Shown: positions 51,908 through 62,216 of the stretch, piece after piece
Layout: the number at the start of each line of letters is the position of its first letter
Position numbering within the stretch: the stretch's first letter is position 1
Assembly (NCBI GenBank): GCA_004134995.1
Contig: REGP01000001.1
Span: 496,001 to 560,000, forward strand
Direction of reading: 5' to 3'
Length of the DNA stretch: 64,000 bases
From: Oxalobacteraceae bacterium CAVE-383
GTDB taxonomy: Bacteria > Pseudomonadota > Gammaproteobacteria > Burkholderiales > Burkholderiaceae_D
The notes under the pieces: model-generated
The model's input: only the letters and a program-made list of their open reading frames with translations
Databases searched by the model: none
Told to the model about the DNA's origin: nothing
Translations under genes and position numbers: made by a program

Positions 51908-54394
51908 TTGAGCCAATATATCTACACCATCCCCAGCCGGGAGGAAATTCTCGGCCTGCTGCGTACCTCATCCGAATCGCAAAACGCCGTTACTCTCGCG
52001 GCCGCTCTGGGCGTCAAGCCCGAAGAAATGGACGGCTTCAACCGGCGCCTGAATGCGATGGATCGCGATGGTCAGATCAAGCCTGACCGGGATGGTAATT
52101 ACCAATTGACCCATCTGCCGAATTTCGTGGAAGGCCGCGTCAGCAGCCACCGCGACGGCTACGGATTCCTGATTCCCGATGACGGCGGCGACGATATTTT
52201 CCTGCCCGAAAAGGAAATGCAAAAAGTGCTGCACGGCGACCGCGTCCAGGCGCGCGTGATCGGCACCGACCGCCGCGGCCGCCCGGAAGGCACCATTGTC
52301 GAAGTGGTCAGCCGCGCCAACACGCATGTGATCGGCCGCCTGCTCAACGAAAACGGCGCCTGGGTCATCGTGCCGGAAGACAAGCGCATCGGCCAGGACA
52401 TCGTGCTGACCGGTTCCACCGGCAAGGCCAAGACCGGCCAGGTGGTCAGCGTCGAACTGACCGAGCAGCCGTCGCGTTACGCCAAGCCCGTGGGCAAGAT
52501 CGTCGAAGTCCTGGGCGATATCGACGATCCCGGCATGGAAATCGAAATTGCCGTGCGCAAATACGGCGTGCCGCACGAATTCTCCGAAGCCGCCAAGAAA
52601 ATGGCCGCCAAGCTGCCGAGCGAAGTCCGCCCCGGCGACCTGGCCGACCGCGTCGATCTGCGCGATGTGCCGATGGTCACCATCGACGGCGAAGATGCGC
52701 GCGATTTCGATGACGCGGTCTACTGCGAACCGGTCAAGATCGGCCGCGCCAACGGCTATCGCCTGATTGTCGCGATTGCCGACGTCAGCCATTATGTCAA
52801 GCCGAACGACGCGCTCGATATCGATGCGATCGAGCGCAGCACGTCGGTGTATTTCCCGCGCCGGGTGATTCCGATGCTGCCGGAAAAACTGTCCAACGGC
52901 CTGTGTTCGCTCAATCCCGGCGTGGACCGCCTGACGCTGGTGTGCGATGCGGTGATCACGGCCAAGGGCGATATCAAGGCCTATCAGTTTTATCCGGCGG
53001 TGATCCATTCGGCCGCGCGCATGACTTACACGGAAGTCGCCGCGATCCTGGCCAATACCCGAGGGCCCGAAGCCGCCAAGCGGCCGGGACTGGTGCCGCA
53101 TCTGCAGCATCTGTACGAAATCTATCAGGCGCTGCTGGCTGCGCGCCAGTCGCGCGGCGCCATCGATTTCGAAACCACCGAAACTTATATCGTCTGCAAT
53201 CCGAACGGCAAGATCGAAAAAATCCTCCCGCGCACCCGCAACGACGCGCATAAGCTGATCGAGGAATGCATGCTGGCCGCCAACGTGTGCGCGGCCGACC
53301 TGATGGCGCGCCACAAGCATCCGGGCCTGTATCGGATTCATGCCGGGCCGACCAAGGAAAAGCTGAATCAACTGCGTACTTTCCTGAAGCAGATCGGTTT
53401 GAACCTGGCCGGCGGCGACGCGCCTTCGGCTTCCGATTACGCCGAACTGATGCCGAAAATCAAGTCGCGCCCCGATGCGCTGCTGATCCAGACCATGCTG
53501 CTGCGTTCCATGCAGCAGGCGGTATACAACCCTGAAAATATCGGCCACTTCGGCTTGTCGTACGAAGCCTATGCGCATTTCACCAGCCCGATCCGGCGCT
53601 ATCCGGATTTACTGACGCATCGCGCCATCAAGGCGATCCTGCAGGGCAAGCGCTACGAGCCGAAAGGCATCGACACCGGCACCCTGAACACCCAGCTGTC
53701 GCCGGCCGGCCGCAAGCAATTGGCCAAGGACAAGGCCGCCGGCAAGCTGAAAAGCGAAGGCAATATTGCGATCTGGGAAGCGCTGGGCATCCATTGCTCG
53801 GCCAATGAACGGCGCGCCGATGAAGCCTCGCGCGACGTCGAGGCCTGGCTCAAGTGCTATTTCATCCGCGACAAGCTCGGCGAAGAGTTCACCGGCACCA
53901 TTTCCAGCGTTGCGACTTTCGGTATCTTCGTGCAGCTCGATGCGCTGTATATCGAGGGCCTGGTGCATGTCACGGAACTCGGCACCGACTATTTCAAATA
54001 CGACGAGGCGCGCCATGAATTGCGCGGCGAGCGCACCGGCATTCGCTATCAGTTGACCGATCGCGTGACGGTACAGGTCAGCCGGGTCGATCTGGACGCC
54101 CGCAAAATCGATTTGCGCCTGGTGACCGAGCCGGGCATCAAGACTTTGTTGAAGAACGAAGCCAAGCGCGCCGAAAGCGAGCGCTCGCGCAGCAAGGCCG
54201 CCGCCGCCGGGGAAGAGTTGCCAGATGCGGGCGCAGGCAAGGGACGCGGCGCCAAAGGCAAGGCCGGCAGCAAGACCGGGAAAGCCGGCAAGGCAGTCAA
54301 GCCGGAACCGGCGGTGCGCGCCAAATCGGCCGCCACCGATACCGAAAAAAAGCGCTCCAACAAACCATTTACCCGTCCGGGCAAAAAACGCTGA
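51908..54394 (+). CDS. rnr: ribonuclease R
   Basis: An 828-residue 3'-5' exoribonuclease. It has N-terminal cold-shock domains (FVEGRVSSHRDGYGFLIPDD), the RNB catalytic domain with Asp cluster DGEDARDFDDAVYCE, an S1 domain (EFTGTISSVATFGIFVQLD) and a Lys/Ala-rich tail. It degrades structured RNA. The TTG start at 51908 gives the typical N-terminus MSQYIYTIPSREEI; no strong SD is visible. An 8-nt direct repeat CTCCGGTA (51865 and 51880) lies just upstream. Confidence 0.96.
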   Translation: MSQYIYTIPSREEILGLLRTSSESQNAVTLAAALGVKPEEMDGFNRRLNAMDRDGQIKPDRDGNYQLTHLPNFVEGRVSSHRDGYGFLIPDDGGDDIFLPEKEMQKVLHGDRVQARVIGTDRRGRPEGTIVEVVSRANTHVIGRLLNENGAWVIVPEDKRIGQDIVLTGSTGKAKTGQVVSVELTEQPSRYAKPVGKIVEVLGDIDDPGMEIEIAVRKYGVPHEFSEAAKKMAAKLPSEVRPGDLADRVDLRDVPMVTIDGEDARDFDDAVYCEPVKIGRANGYRLIVAIADVSHYVKPNDALDIDAIERSTSVYFPRRVIPMLPEKLSNGLCSLNPGVDRLTLVCDAVITAKGDIKAYQFYPAVIHSAARMTYTEVAAILANTRGPEAAKRPGLVPHLQHLYEIYQALLAARQSRGAIDFETTETYIVCNPNGKIEKILPRTRNDAHKLIEECMLAANVCAADLMARHKHPGLYRIHAGPTKEKLNQLRTFLKQIGLNLAGGDAPSASDYAELMPKIKSRPDALLIQTMLLRSMQQAVYNPENIGHFGLSYEAYAHFTSPIRRYPDLLTHRAIKAILQGKRYEPKGIDTGTLNTQLSPAGRKQLAKDKAAGKLKSEGNIAIWEALGIHCSANERRADEASRDVEAWLKCYFIRDKLGEEFTGTISSVATFGIFVQLDALYIEGLVHVTELGTDYFKYDEARHELRGERTGIRYQLTDRVTVQVSRVDLDARKIDLRLVTEPGIKTLLKNEAKRAESERSRSKAAAAGEELPDAGAGKGRGAKGKAGSKTGKAGKAVKPEPAVRAKSAATDTEKKRSNKPFTRPGKKR

Positions 54395-54477
54395 CAAGAT
54401 AGTCCCTCGGCGCCATCATTGCATGCGCGCCGAGGACAGGCGACAGCCAAGCTGCAAAGTAAAGAAGTGCCGTATAT

Positions 54478-55218
54478 ATGAAAAGTAAAATGATTTTCGG
54501 TTTTCATGCCGTGACCTCGCGCCTGCGCCATGAAGCGTCGTCGGTGGAAGAAATCTACGTCGACGCCTCGCGTCATGACGGCCGCATGCAGGATCTGCTG
54601 GTCGCTGCAAAATCGGCCGGCGTGCGCGTGATTCCGGTGGACGACCAGCGCCTGTCGAATATCGTCGGCACGCGCCGTCACCAGGGCGTGGTGGCGAAGG
54701 CCGGCGAATTGTCGCTGGCGCGCAATCTGGACGAATTGCTGGATGCGATCGAAGGGCCGCCGCTGCTGCTGATTCTCGACGGCATTACCGATCCGCATAA
54801 TCTGGGCGCCTGCCTGCGGGTTGCCGACGGCGCCGGCGCGCATGCGGTCATTGCGCCGAAGGACCGCGCGGTCGGCCTGAATGCGACGGCGGCCAAGGTC
54901 GCCAGCGGCGCCGCCGAAACCGTTCCGTACATTACCGTGACCAATCTGGCGCGCACACTGCGCGAGCTGAAAGAGCGCGACATCTGGCTCATCGGCACCA
55001 GCGACGACGCCGAAAAACATTTGTACCAGGCCGATTTTTCCGGCCCGGCGGCGATCATCATGGGATCGGAAGGCGAGGGCATGCGCCGCCTGACGCGCGA
55101 AACCTGCGACATGCTGGTCAGCATTCCCATGTTCGGCTCGGTCGAGAGCCTGAACGTTTCGGTCGCTTCCGGCGTAACATTGTTCGAGGCCCGCCGGCAG
55201 CGCATGGCAAAGGCATAG
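54478..55218 (+). CDS. rlmB: 23S rRNA (guanosine-2251-2'-O)-methyltransferase RlmB
   Basis: A 246-residue SpoU-family enzyme with the knotted SAM site: [26 protein letters not shown] and [16 protein letters not shown]. An N-terminal L30e-like substrate-binding domain precedes it. It methylates G2251. The rnr-rlmB order is the same as in E. coli. Confidence 0.97.
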   Translation: MKSKMIFGFHAVTSRLRHEASSVEEIYVDASRHDGRMQDLLVAAKSAGVRVIPVDDQRLSNIVGTRRHQGVVAKAGELSLARNLDELLDAIEGPPLLLILDGITDPHNLGACLRVADGAGAHAVIAPKDRAVGLNATAAKVASGAAETVPYITVTNLARTLRELKERDIWLIGTSDDAEKHLYQADFSGPAAIIMGSEGEGMRRLTRETCDMLVSIPMFGSVESLNVSVASGVTLFEARRQRMAKA

Positions 55219-55265
55219 CCGCCAGCCTGCGCCCGGCTTTCCAAAATCGGTTTTCGTCAGCAGAT

Positions 55266-55280
55266 ATGCGTATTACGCAT
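55266..55280. promoter_or_regulatory. perfect 15-nt palindrome upstream of cysE
   Basis: ATGCGTA-T-TACGCAT is symmetric around a single central T (7+1+7), 35 bp before the cysE ATG at 55315. It could be an operator for a dimeric regulator or a 5'-leader element. No known binding site was recognised. Confidence 0.5.
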
Positions 55281-55314
55281 TAAGATGACGCCTTTCCGTA
55301 CCTCTTTATTTGCC

Positions 55315-56061
55315 ATGTTCAGTCGCCTCCGAGAAGATATTGCCAGCATCATTGCGCGCGATCCCGCCGCCCGCAACGGGTGGGAGGTGCTGACCTGTTA
55401 TCCGGGGCTGCATGCGCTGATCGTGCATCGCTGGGCGCACGCCTGCTGGATCGCCGATTTCAAATGGCTGGGGCGTTTTGTCTCGCATATCGGGCGCATA
55501 TTGACCGGCATTGAAATCCACCCGGGCGCCAAAATCGGCCATCGCGTGTTTATCGATCACGGCTTCGGCGTGGTTATCGGCGAAACCGCCGAGATCGGCG
55601 ACGATTGCACCATTTACCAAGGCGTCACGTTGGGCGGCACTTCGCTCAACAAGGGCATGAAACGCCATCCGACCCTGGGGCGCGGCGTGATCATCGGGGC
55701 CGGCGCGCAGGTGCTGGGCGGTTTCATGGTCGGCGAGGGCGCCAAGATCGGCTCCAATGCGGTGGTATTGAAGGAAGTGCCGGCCGGCGCCACGGCGATC
55801 GGCAATCCGGCGCGCATCGTGGTGAAGCAAGCCGGCCGCCAGGAATCGGCCGCGGCGCGCATGTTCGCGGCCTACGGCGTGACGCCGAACGGGGACGATC
55901 CGCTGACCAAGGCCTTGCACGACCTGATCAATCACGCGGTAGCGCAAGAGCATCAGATCGATTTGATCCTGTCGGCGCTGAAAGGCTCGGGCGTGCTCTG
56001 CGAAAAGCTGATCGAACAACACAAATTCGATCCGGAACATCTGAACAAGCTGGTGGAATAG
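55315..56061 (+). CDS. cysE: serine O-acetyltransferase
   Basis: A 248-residue left-handed beta-helix acetyltransferase, the first step of cysteine synthesis from serine. It shows hexapeptide repeats, [15 protein letters not shown] and [20 protein letters not shown]. The ATG at 55315 gives the usual N-terminus MFSRLREDI; an earlier ATG (55285) adds ten residues and has only a weak SD. The C-terminal extension (from about residue 180) is longer than in short forms. Confidence 0.95.
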   Translation: MFSRLREDIASIIARDPAARNGWEVLTCYPGLHALIVHRWAHACWIADFKWLGRFVSHIGRILTGIEIHPGAKIGHRVFIDHGFGVVIGETAEIGDDCTIYQGVTLGGTSLNKGMKRHPTLGRGVIIGAGAQVLGGFMVGEGAKIGSNAVVLKEVPAGATAIGNPARIVVKQAGRQESAAARMFAAYGVTPNGDDPLTKALHDLINHAVAQEHQIDLILSALKGSGVLCEKLIEQHKFDPEHLNKLVE

Positions 56062-56069
56062 CAGCCGCT

Positions 56070-56897
56070 TCAGTCGGCGATCAATTGTCCCTGATGATCG
56101 AAGCGGCGCAGCACGCCGTCGACGCCGATCGCAATCCAGCCGCCGCGCGCCGGCGTGGCATCGATTTCCCAATCCGGCAATACATAGCGTAATTTTCCGC
56201 CGGCGGCATCGCTGTAAACATGGCGCGCCGGCCGGTGGGTATGGCCGTGGATCAGCAGGGCGCTGCCGGTGTCGGCAAACAATTGCGCGATGGCTTGCTG
56301 GTTGACGTCCATGATTTCGGACGATTTTTCTTTTTGCGCCGCCTGGCTGCCCTGGCGCAAGCCTTCGATAATGGCCTTGCGCTGCGCCAGCGGCATCGCG
56401 AGAAAGGCCTGCTGCCAGACCGGATTGCGCACCTGGGCGCGAAACGCCATGTAGTCGGTGTCGTCGGTGCATTGCGCATCGCCGTGCGCCAGCGCCAGGC
56501 GCCGCCCGGCCAGCGTGACGACGTGCGGGTCGTTCAGTATGGTCAGTCCGGCCGCGTGCGCGAAACCCTCCGATACCAGGAAATCGCGATTGCCGGCAAT
56601 CCAGAACACTTCCACGCCGGCCTGCGCCACCGCGCGTATGGCATCCGCGATGCCGCGGTTGAACGGCGTTTCAAGGTCGTCGTCGCCGGCCCAGTATTCA
56701 AAGATGTCGCCGAGCAGATAGAGCCGCCGCGCACGCGATGCCTGCTGCGTGAGGAAGTCCCGGAATGCCTGCGCGGTGCGCGGCAATGCGGCCTGCAAAT
56801 GCAGGTCGGAAACGAAAAACGCAAGCGGATCCGGGATGGCATCCGCTTGCGTATCTGCAATGGCGCCGCTGCCGGCGCGCAAGGCTGCTTGTTGCAT
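56070..56897 (-). CDS. lpxH: UDP-2,3-diacylglucosamine diphosphatase
   Basis: About 275 residues of the calcineurin-like phosphoesterase fold. Metal motifs: FFVSDLHLQ, YLLGDIFEYWAGDDD, IAGNRDFLV, LAHGDAQCTDD and LIHGHTHRPARH. It makes lipid X in lipid A synthesis. An in-frame TTG at 56942 overlaps ppiB; the ATG at 56897 is preferred. It is convergent with cysE, with only 8 bp between stops. Confidence 0.95.
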   Translation of the reverse strand: MQQAALRAGSGAIADTQADAIPDPLAFFVSDLHLQAALPRTAQAFRDFLTQQASRARRLYLLGDIFEYWAGDDDLETPFNRGIADAIRAVAQAGVEVFWIAGNRDFLVSEGFAHAAGLTILNDPHVVTLAGRRLALAHGDAQCTDDTDYMAFRAQVRNPVWQQAFLAMPLAQRKAIIEGLRQGSQAAQKEKSSEIMDVNQQAIAQLFADTGSALLIHGHTHRPARHVYSDAAGGKLRYVLPDWEIDATPARGGWIAIGVDGVLRRFDHQGQLIAD

Positions 56898-56919
56898 CGG
56901 CTGAAGTTCGAAGACGTGC

Positions 56920-57408
56920 TTAGACGATTTCAGCCTTTTCAATGATCACGTCTTCTGCCGGCACGTCGGCGAACATGCCGGTGCGGGTGGTCTTGACGCC
57001 TTTGATCTGATCGACGACTTCAGTGCCTTCGACCACTTTGCCGAATACGCAGTAACCCCAGCCGTCCTGGCCCGGATGATCGAGGAAGCTGTTGTTCTTG
57101 ACGTTGATGAAGAACTGCGCCGAGGCCGAATGCGGATCCGAAGTGCGCGCCATCGCCAATGTGTATTGTTCGTTCTTCAGGCCGTTGGCGGCTTCGTTTT
57201 CAACCGTGTTTGGCGCTGGTTTTTGTTTCATGCCCGGCTCGAAACCGCCGCCTTGCACCATGAAGCCGTCGATCACGCGATGGAAGATCGTGCCGTTGTA
57301 GTGGCCGGCATTGACGTACGTCAGGAAGTTTTCAACAGTCTTGGGCGCTTTTTCGGCATCGAGTTCGATCTTGATTGCGCCATGATTGGTAGTGAGCAGA
57401 ACGGCCAT
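56920..57408 (-). CDS. ppiB: cytosolic cyclophilin-type peptidyl-prolyl isomerase
   Basis: A 162-residue cyclophilin without a signal peptide. Active-site segments [19 protein letters not shown] and [17 protein letters not shown] are present. It has an AGGA SD 7 nt upstream. It is adjacent to a secreted paralogue, suggesting an old duplication giving cytosolic and periplasmic forms. Confidence 0.95.
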   Translation of the reverse strand: MAVLLTTNHGAIKIELDAEKAPKTVENFLTYVNAGHYNGTIFHRVIDGFMVQGGGFEPGMKQKPAPNTVENEAANGLKNEQYTLAMARTSDPHSASAQFFINVKNNSFLDHPGQDGWGYCVFGKVVEGTEVVDQIKGVKTTRTGMFADVPAEDVIIEKAEIV

Positions 57409-57444
57409 GATAAATCCTGTATAGATGAAGTAATAAAAATAGTA

Positions 57445-58038
57445 TTAATCGGTAATGCTGGCCGATTCGATCACCACCGGCGTTTCAGGGACATCCTGAT
57501 ACATGCCCTTGCTGGTGGTTTTGACCATCTTGATTTTATCGACCACGGCGGCGCCGTCGATTACCTTGCCGAAGACCGCATAACCCCAGCCGTCGCGGCT
57601 GGGATAATCGAGCGGGCCGTTATTGGCGGTATTGATGAAGAACTGCGCGGTCGCCGAATGCGGCGCCTGCGTGCGCGCCATGGCAATGGTATACACCGTG
57701 TTGTTCAGGCCGTTCTTCGCTTCGTTCTTGATCGGCGGCCGGGTCGGTTTTTCATGCATGTTCTGATCGAAACCGCCGCCCTGGATCATGAAGCCGGGAA
57801 TCACGCGGTGAAAGATGGTGCCGTCGTACTGGCCGCTTTTGACGTATTCGAGAAAATTGGCGACCGACAGCGGCGCCTTCGCCGGATACAGCTCCAGAAC
57901 GATGTTGCCCATGTTGGTTTTCAGCGTGACGTGCGGTGTTGCGGCGTCGGCGGCATGGGCGCCGTTCAGTGCGGCGCTCATGCCGAAGGCCAGCGTTGCT
58001 GCGCCAATCGAAAGCAGGGCGCGACGGGATAATTTCAT
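57445..58038 (-). CDS. ppiA: periplasmic cyclophilin-type peptidyl-prolyl isomerase
   Basis: A 197-residue cyclophilin with a signal peptide ([19 protein letters not shown], cleavage near AHA). The catalytic [19 protein letters not shown] segment is intact. It starts one base after the transpeptidase stop, with its SD AAGGAA inside that gene, so it is translationally linked to the L,D-transpeptidase. Confidence 0.95.
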   Translation of the reverse strand: MKLSRRALLSIGAATLAFGMSAALNGAHAADAATPHVTLKTNMGNIVLELYPAKAPLSVANFLEYVKSGQYDGTIFHRVIPGFMIQGGGFDQNMHEKPTRPPIKNEAKNGLNNTVYTIAMARTQAPHSATAQFFINTANNGPLDYPSRDGWGYAVFGKVIDGAAVVDKIKMVKTTSKGMYQDVPETPVVIESASITD

Positions 58039-58039
58039 A

Positions 58040-59266
58040 TTATGCGGTTCCTTCGTAGATAATCTTCCAGCCCGAATCTTCCTTGACCCAGTACTGGCGT
58101 TTGCGTATGACGTTCCTGCTCTTGCCGATCGAGGTTTCCTGGGTGAAGGTGCCGACCATCACGTCATTTTCGCCCGGGTACAGGAACATGCTGACGTCGC
58201 TCAGTTTAACAGTCAGGCCGTGGGCGCCGTTCAATCCCTTTTGCTGGCGGTTGAACCAGGTATTCAGGTTTTCGCCTTGTCCGGAGCGGAAGCGCGGCGA
58301 ATAGTTCGCCAGCAGCTTGCTGCGGTCTTCGCTTTCGGCGTCGCGCGTCCATTCCTCGATCAGCTGGCTGAACGCCTTGTGTTCCTTGTTCCAGGCGGCC
58401 TTGGTGATGAATTCGACGCCGTCGCTGATCAGCACGGTGGTCTTGCCGACTTCGGTGCTGCCGTACAGCGCCTGCAGATCGGGATTGGTCAGCACCACGC
58501 AGCCGTCCGACGACAGCGGCGGCCGGCTGAAGTTGTCGGAGGGCGTGCCGTGCAGCCAGATGCCGGAGCCGCCGCGGCCGTTGCGCCGGTCCCATTCGTT
58601 CGGATAATTCAGCGGCAGCGCGCCGATGCCGTAGAAATCGGGCAGTTTTTGTCCCGGAATGCGGCCGTTGATGGCGTACACGCCGATCGGCGTCTTCTGA
58701 TCGCCTTCCTTGAGCTTGTTGACGCCGAGCTTGCCTTGGGAGATGTAGTAGTCGGTCTGCAGTTTCAGCGTGCCGTCTTCATTGCCGTAGACGTACAGGC
58801 GCGAACGCTTGGCATCGACCACCAGCACGGTTTTCTGGTCGCTGCCGACCTGCAGCACGGCTTTCGGGATCAGTTCCGGATCGGGGCGCCGCTGCAGGGA
58901 CTGGATGCGCACCATCGCCTCGGCGCGCAGGTCGCGCATCTTGTCGGCCGGCGCGCCGGGCGCGGCGCCGAAGGTATTGACCGGGCGCGCCGCCATCATC
59001 AGCAGATCGCCGCGCACCAGCTGGCCCAGGCGGAAATGCGGGTAGGACGCCACCAGGGCGTCCGCCTTCTCGCGCGCTTCGGCAATGCGGAAGGCGCCGA
59101 TGTCCTTGTAGATCTCGATCAGCCGGGTTTCGGCGTCGTTGGCGCCGACGGTGGCGATGACCGCCGCGCGGCCGCTGCCCGGCGGCATCGGGCCGGCCGC
59201 GAAACTGTTCGATGCCCCGAATGGCAGGCACAGCAGCAATGTCAGGAAGATCCGGTTTTGCGTCAT
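58040..59266 (-). CDS. L,D-transpeptidase with C-terminal NTF2-like domain
   Basis: A 408-residue exported protein. After a signal peptide (1-23), residues about 145-290 form the YkuD domain, with catalytic HGTPSDN His239 and SSDGCVVL Cys256. It should cross-link peptidoglycan or attach proteins to it. Residues about 298-408 form an NTF2/SnoaL-like (Cds6-like) domain ([21 protein letters not shown] to [15 protein letters not shown]). A similar domain ends the next upstream gene. Confidence 0.93.
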   Translation of the reverse strand: MTQNRIFLTLLLCLPFGASNSFAAGPMPPGSGRAAVIATVGANDAETRLIEIYKDIGAFRIAEAREKADALVASYPHFRLGQLVRGDLLMMAARPVNTFGAAPGAPADKMRDLRAEAMVRIQSLQRRPDPELIPKAVLQVGSDQKTVLVVDAKRSRLYVYGNEDGTLKLQTDYYISQGKLGVNKLKEGDQKTPIGVYAINGRIPGQKLPDFYGIGALPLNYPNEWDRRNGRGGSGIWLHGTPSDNFSRPPLSSDGCVVLTNPDLQALYGSTEVGKTTVLISDGVEFITKAAWNKEHKAFSQLIEEWTRDAESEDRSKLLANYSPRFRSGQGENLNTWFNRQQKGLNGAHGLTVKLSDVSMFLYPGENDVMVGTFTQETSIGKSRNVIRKRQYWVKEDSGWKIIYEGTA

Positions 59267-59302
59267 TGAGTCAATTAAGGAAAAGTTTATCGATGTTACC
59301 AG

Positions 59303-60553
59303 TTATCCGCCGGCGCGTTCTTGCACGATCATCCAGCGCTCGCCTTGGCGCGTCAGCACCAGGGTCTTGCCGGTGTTGATCTTGAGACTGTCCGATTTAT
59401 AGCTCTGGCGGAACCGAACGATGGCGGTGTCGCCTTTGATGGTGACTTTCGGTGCATCGATATCGACGCTGATGCGTCCTTTTTCCTCAATCCGCGCGCG
59501 CCGGTCTTCCGCCCATTGCTTGCGGGTCTGCGATTTTGGCGGCTGGAAACTGGCGTCGTATTGCGCCAGATAGGTTCTGACGTCCTTGTTGCTCCAGGCC
59601 TTGGCCCAGGTATTGACCAGCGCCAGGGCTTCGTTGCGCTGCCGGTCGAGACGCGCGGCGGCTTCCGCTTTGCCGTCCGGCTTCTGGGCCGGTTTTTCGG
59701 CAGGCTTCTCGGCCGGTTTCTGCACCGGCTTTTCAGCAGGCTTCGCGGCCGGTTTTTCAATCGGCTTCGCAACCGGCTTCTCAGCTGGCTTCTCAGCCGG
59801 CTTCTCGCTCGGTTTTGCTATCGGCTTTTCGGCCGGCTTTTCAACCGGTTTTCCAACCGGTTTTTCAGCCGGCTTTTCGGTCGCGGCCAGCGGCGGCAGT
59901 TCCGCCTTCGGCGGCTGCACCGGTTCCGGTTTCGATACCGGCGGCAGCTTCACCGGCGGTATGGACGGCGCGCTTGCGATTCTCGGCACGGTGCCGCCGG
60001 ACAGATTGCCGGACAGGGTGCGCACCAGCATCAGGCGTGGCGGACTGGCCTTTTCGGGTTCCAGCTGAAGGGCTTTTTCGTAGGCCTGGCTGGCCATGCG
60101 CGCATACACGTCGCTGCGGTTGGCCAGCGCCGTGGCGTAGGTCGGATTGGTGTCCATCGCCATATCCAGCGTGGCGCCGGCTTTTTCGTACTGGCCGCTG
60201 GCGGCGTACAGGACGGCCAGGTTGTTATACGGCTCCGGCAGGTCGGGGAAATCTTCGATCAGCTTGGTGAAAATCGCAATGGCTTCGGCCGTCCTGTTTT
60301 GCTCGGCCAGGATCACGCCTTTGTAAAAACGCATTTGGGCGTCGCGCGGATGCTTGGCCAGCATGGCGTCGGTCTTGGCGAGCGCTTCCGCATATTGTTT
60401 GGATCGTAATAGCTTGCTGACATCGGTGGCGTTGTTGGCCAATGCCGGAACGACGCCTGCCGCAAGCAGCAGCGAGAGAATGATGGACTTGCTCCCCAGG
60501 CCGCCCAGCGGCGCCGGCGACTGCTTAAAAGATGCAAAGAGCATGGTTTTCAT
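59303..60553 (-). CDS. exported TPR protein with Lys-Pro repeats and NTF2-like domain
   Basis: A 416-residue protein with a signal peptide ending near residue 39, TPR motifs (about 45-165), a Lys/Pro-rich repeat of xxKP tetrads (about 226-294) and a C-terminal NTF2/SnoaL-like domain ([22 protein letters not shown] to [15 protein letters not shown]). The KP rod recalls TonB and may span periplasm or peptidoglycan. Its C-terminal domain resembles that of the neighbouring transpeptidase. The start is ATG 60553; a TTG directly upstream is possible. Confidence 0.88.
   Translation of the reverse strand: MKTMLFASFKQSPAPLGGLGSKSIILSLLLAAGVVPALANNATDVSKLLRSKQYAEALAKTDAMLAKHPRDAQMRFYKGVILAEQNRTAEAIAIFTKLIEDFPDLPEPYNNLAVLYAASGQYEKAGATLDMAMDTNPTYATALANRSDVYARMASQAYEKALQLEPEKASPPRLMLVRTLSGNLSGGTVPRIASAPSIPPVKLPPVSKPEPVQPPKAELPPLAATEKPAEKPVGKPVEKPAEKPIAKPSEKPAEKPAEKPVAKPIEKPAAKPAEKPVQKPAEKPAEKPAQKPDGKAEAAARLDRQRNEALALVNTWAKAWSNKDVRTYLAQYDASFQPPKSQTRKQWAEDRRARIEEKGRISVDIDAPKVTIKGDTAIVRFRQSYKSDSLKINTGKTLVLTRQGERWMIVQERAGG
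59672..59878 (-). repeat. Lys-Pro coding repeat
   Basis: Tandem 12-nt units encode AEKP/VxKP tetrads over about 69 codons in the TPR protein. The units vary at the DNA level (TTTTCGGCCGGC-like), so it is an old, partly diverged repeat. Confidence 0.85.
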
Positions 60554-60730
60554 CAATGCTATACTCGAACGGAAAAATGCATTTTATCAAACAAGCACCG
60601 CAAAAAGGGGTTTGCCGGCTGTCTGAAACACAATTCATTCTAAAAAAAGCCGGTCCAAAAAAGCTGGCGTAAAATACGGCCCTTTGCATGTTTCCGTGCT
60701 TCTCCCGTCGTTCCAAATGACTTCCCGTTA

Positions 60731-62146
60731 ATGAGCACCCTGAAAATATACAATACGCTTGCGCGTGACAAGCAGCTTTTTTCGCCGATCGTTCCCGGAC
60801 AGGTGCGTCTGTATGTATGCGGCATGACCGTCTACGACTATTGTCATCTCGGCCATGCGCGCGTGATGGTGGTGTTCGACATGGTGCAGCGCTGGCTGCG
60901 CGCCAGCGGCTACGCCGTCACGTATGTGCGCAATATCACCGATATCGACGACAAGATCATCTCGCGCGCACTGGAGAACGGCGAGTCGATCAGGCAATTG
61001 ACCGGGCGCTTTATCGAGGCCATGGAGCAGGATTCCGCCGCGCTCGGCGTGCAGCCGCCGGACCATCAGCCGCGCGCCACCGACTACGTGCCGCAGATGC
61101 TGGCCATGATCGAGCAACTGGTCGCCAAGGGACTGGCCTACCAGGACAAGGACGCCGCAGGCGGCGGCGACGTCAATTATTCCGTGCGCAATTTCCCCGG
61201 CTACGGCAAGCTGTCCGGCAAATCGATTGCCGACTTGCGGGCCGGCGAGCGGGTTGAAGTCAATCACGGCAAGCGCGATCCGCTGGATTTCGTTCTGTGG
61301 AAAGCCTCGAAAAGCGGCGAGCCCGATGAAGTCAAATGGGATTCCGCATGGGGCCAGGGACGGCCCGGCTGGCATATCGAATGCTCGGCGATGTCAGGCG
61401 ATCTGCTGGGCGAACACTTCGACATCCACGGCGGCGGCCAGGATCTGCAGTTCCCGCACCATGAAAACGAAATCGCGCAGTCCGAAGGCGCGCATGGGCA
61501 TTGCTTCGTCAATTACTGGATGCACAACGGTTTCGTACGCGTCGACGACGAAAAGATGTCGAAGTCGCTCGGTAATTTTTTCACGATTCGCGATGTTCTC
61601 AAGAAATACGATCCGGAAGTGGTGCGTTTTTTCATTTTGCGCGCGCATTACCGCAGTCCGCTCAATTACGCCGACACGCATCTGGACGACGCCCGCCAGG
61701 CGCTGACGCGGCTGTACCTGGCGTTGAAAGAGGCGCCGGCTGGGGCCGCGGCGGTCGACCGGGACGAAGCGCATGCGCAGCGCTTTATCACCGCGATGAA
61801 TGACGATTTCAATACGCCCGTGGCGATCGCCGTATTGTTCGAACTGGCCAACGAAGTCAATCGCGGCAAGTCGCCCGCGATGGCGGCGCAATTGCGCGGA
61901 CTGGCCGGATGGCTGGGCTTGCTGGAGCGGCAGCCCGACGCGTTCCTCAAGGCCCGCGTGGCGGCCGCCGACAGCGTACAATCCGGCTATTCCGACGCCG
62001 ATATTCAAGCTAGAATCGAATCCCGCGCGAGCGCTAAAAAAGAGCGCAATTTCGCCGAAGCCGATCGCATACGGCAGGAACTGATCGACAACGGCATCGT
62101 GCTCGAAGACAAGCCCGGTGGGCAGACAGAATGGCGGAGGGCCTGA
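60731..62146 (+). CDS. cysS: cysteinyl-tRNA synthetase
   Basis: A 471-residue class I synthetase. The HIGH variant is HLGH in [10 protein letters not shown], and KMSKS is intact in [11 protein letters not shown]. Zinc-site Cys is in VCGMTVYDY and [10 protein letters not shown]. It reads divergently from the TPR gene. The 174-bp divergent interval has no promoter I could call with confidence. Confidence 0.97.
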   Translation: MSTLKIYNTLARDKQLFSPIVPGQVRLYVCGMTVYDYCHLGHARVMVVFDMVQRWLRASGYAVTYVRNITDIDDKIISRALENGESIRQLTGRFIEAMEQDSAALGVQPPDHQPRATDYVPQMLAMIEQLVAKGLAYQDKDAAGGGDVNYSVRNFPGYGKLSGKSIADLRAGERVEVNHGKRDPLDFVLWKASKSGEPDEVKWDSAWGQGRPGWHIECSAMSGDLLGEHFDIHGGGQDLQFPHHENEIAQSEGAHGHCFVNYWMHNGFVRVDDEKMSKSLGNFFTIRDVLKKYDPEVVRFFILRAHYRSPLNYADTHLDDARQALTRLYLALKEAPAGAAAVDRDEAHAQRFITAMNDDFNTPVAIAVLFELANEVNRGKSPAMAAQLRGLAGWLGLLERQPDAFLKARVAAADSVQSGYSDADIQARIESRASAKKERNFAEADRIRQELIDNGIVLEDKPGGQTEWRRA

Positions 62147-62216
62147 TGCCCCGTTCCGCAAATAAACCGGACATGCGGTCGCGGCGTTTCCCTTCGGGGG
62201 CCGGCCGGGCGAATGC

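Noticed and set aside
51501-51911. Plus-strand frame of 136 codons containing CPRRDSNPHTLRHMDLN
   Set aside because: It is the antisense of the tRNA-Leu gene at 51666-51750, a well-known false gene call; no SD or conserved protein features.
59672-59878. Possible CRISPR or DNA-binding repeat array
   Set aside because: The repeats are coding, in frame, 12-nt based and encode a Lys-Pro rod; there are no spacers.
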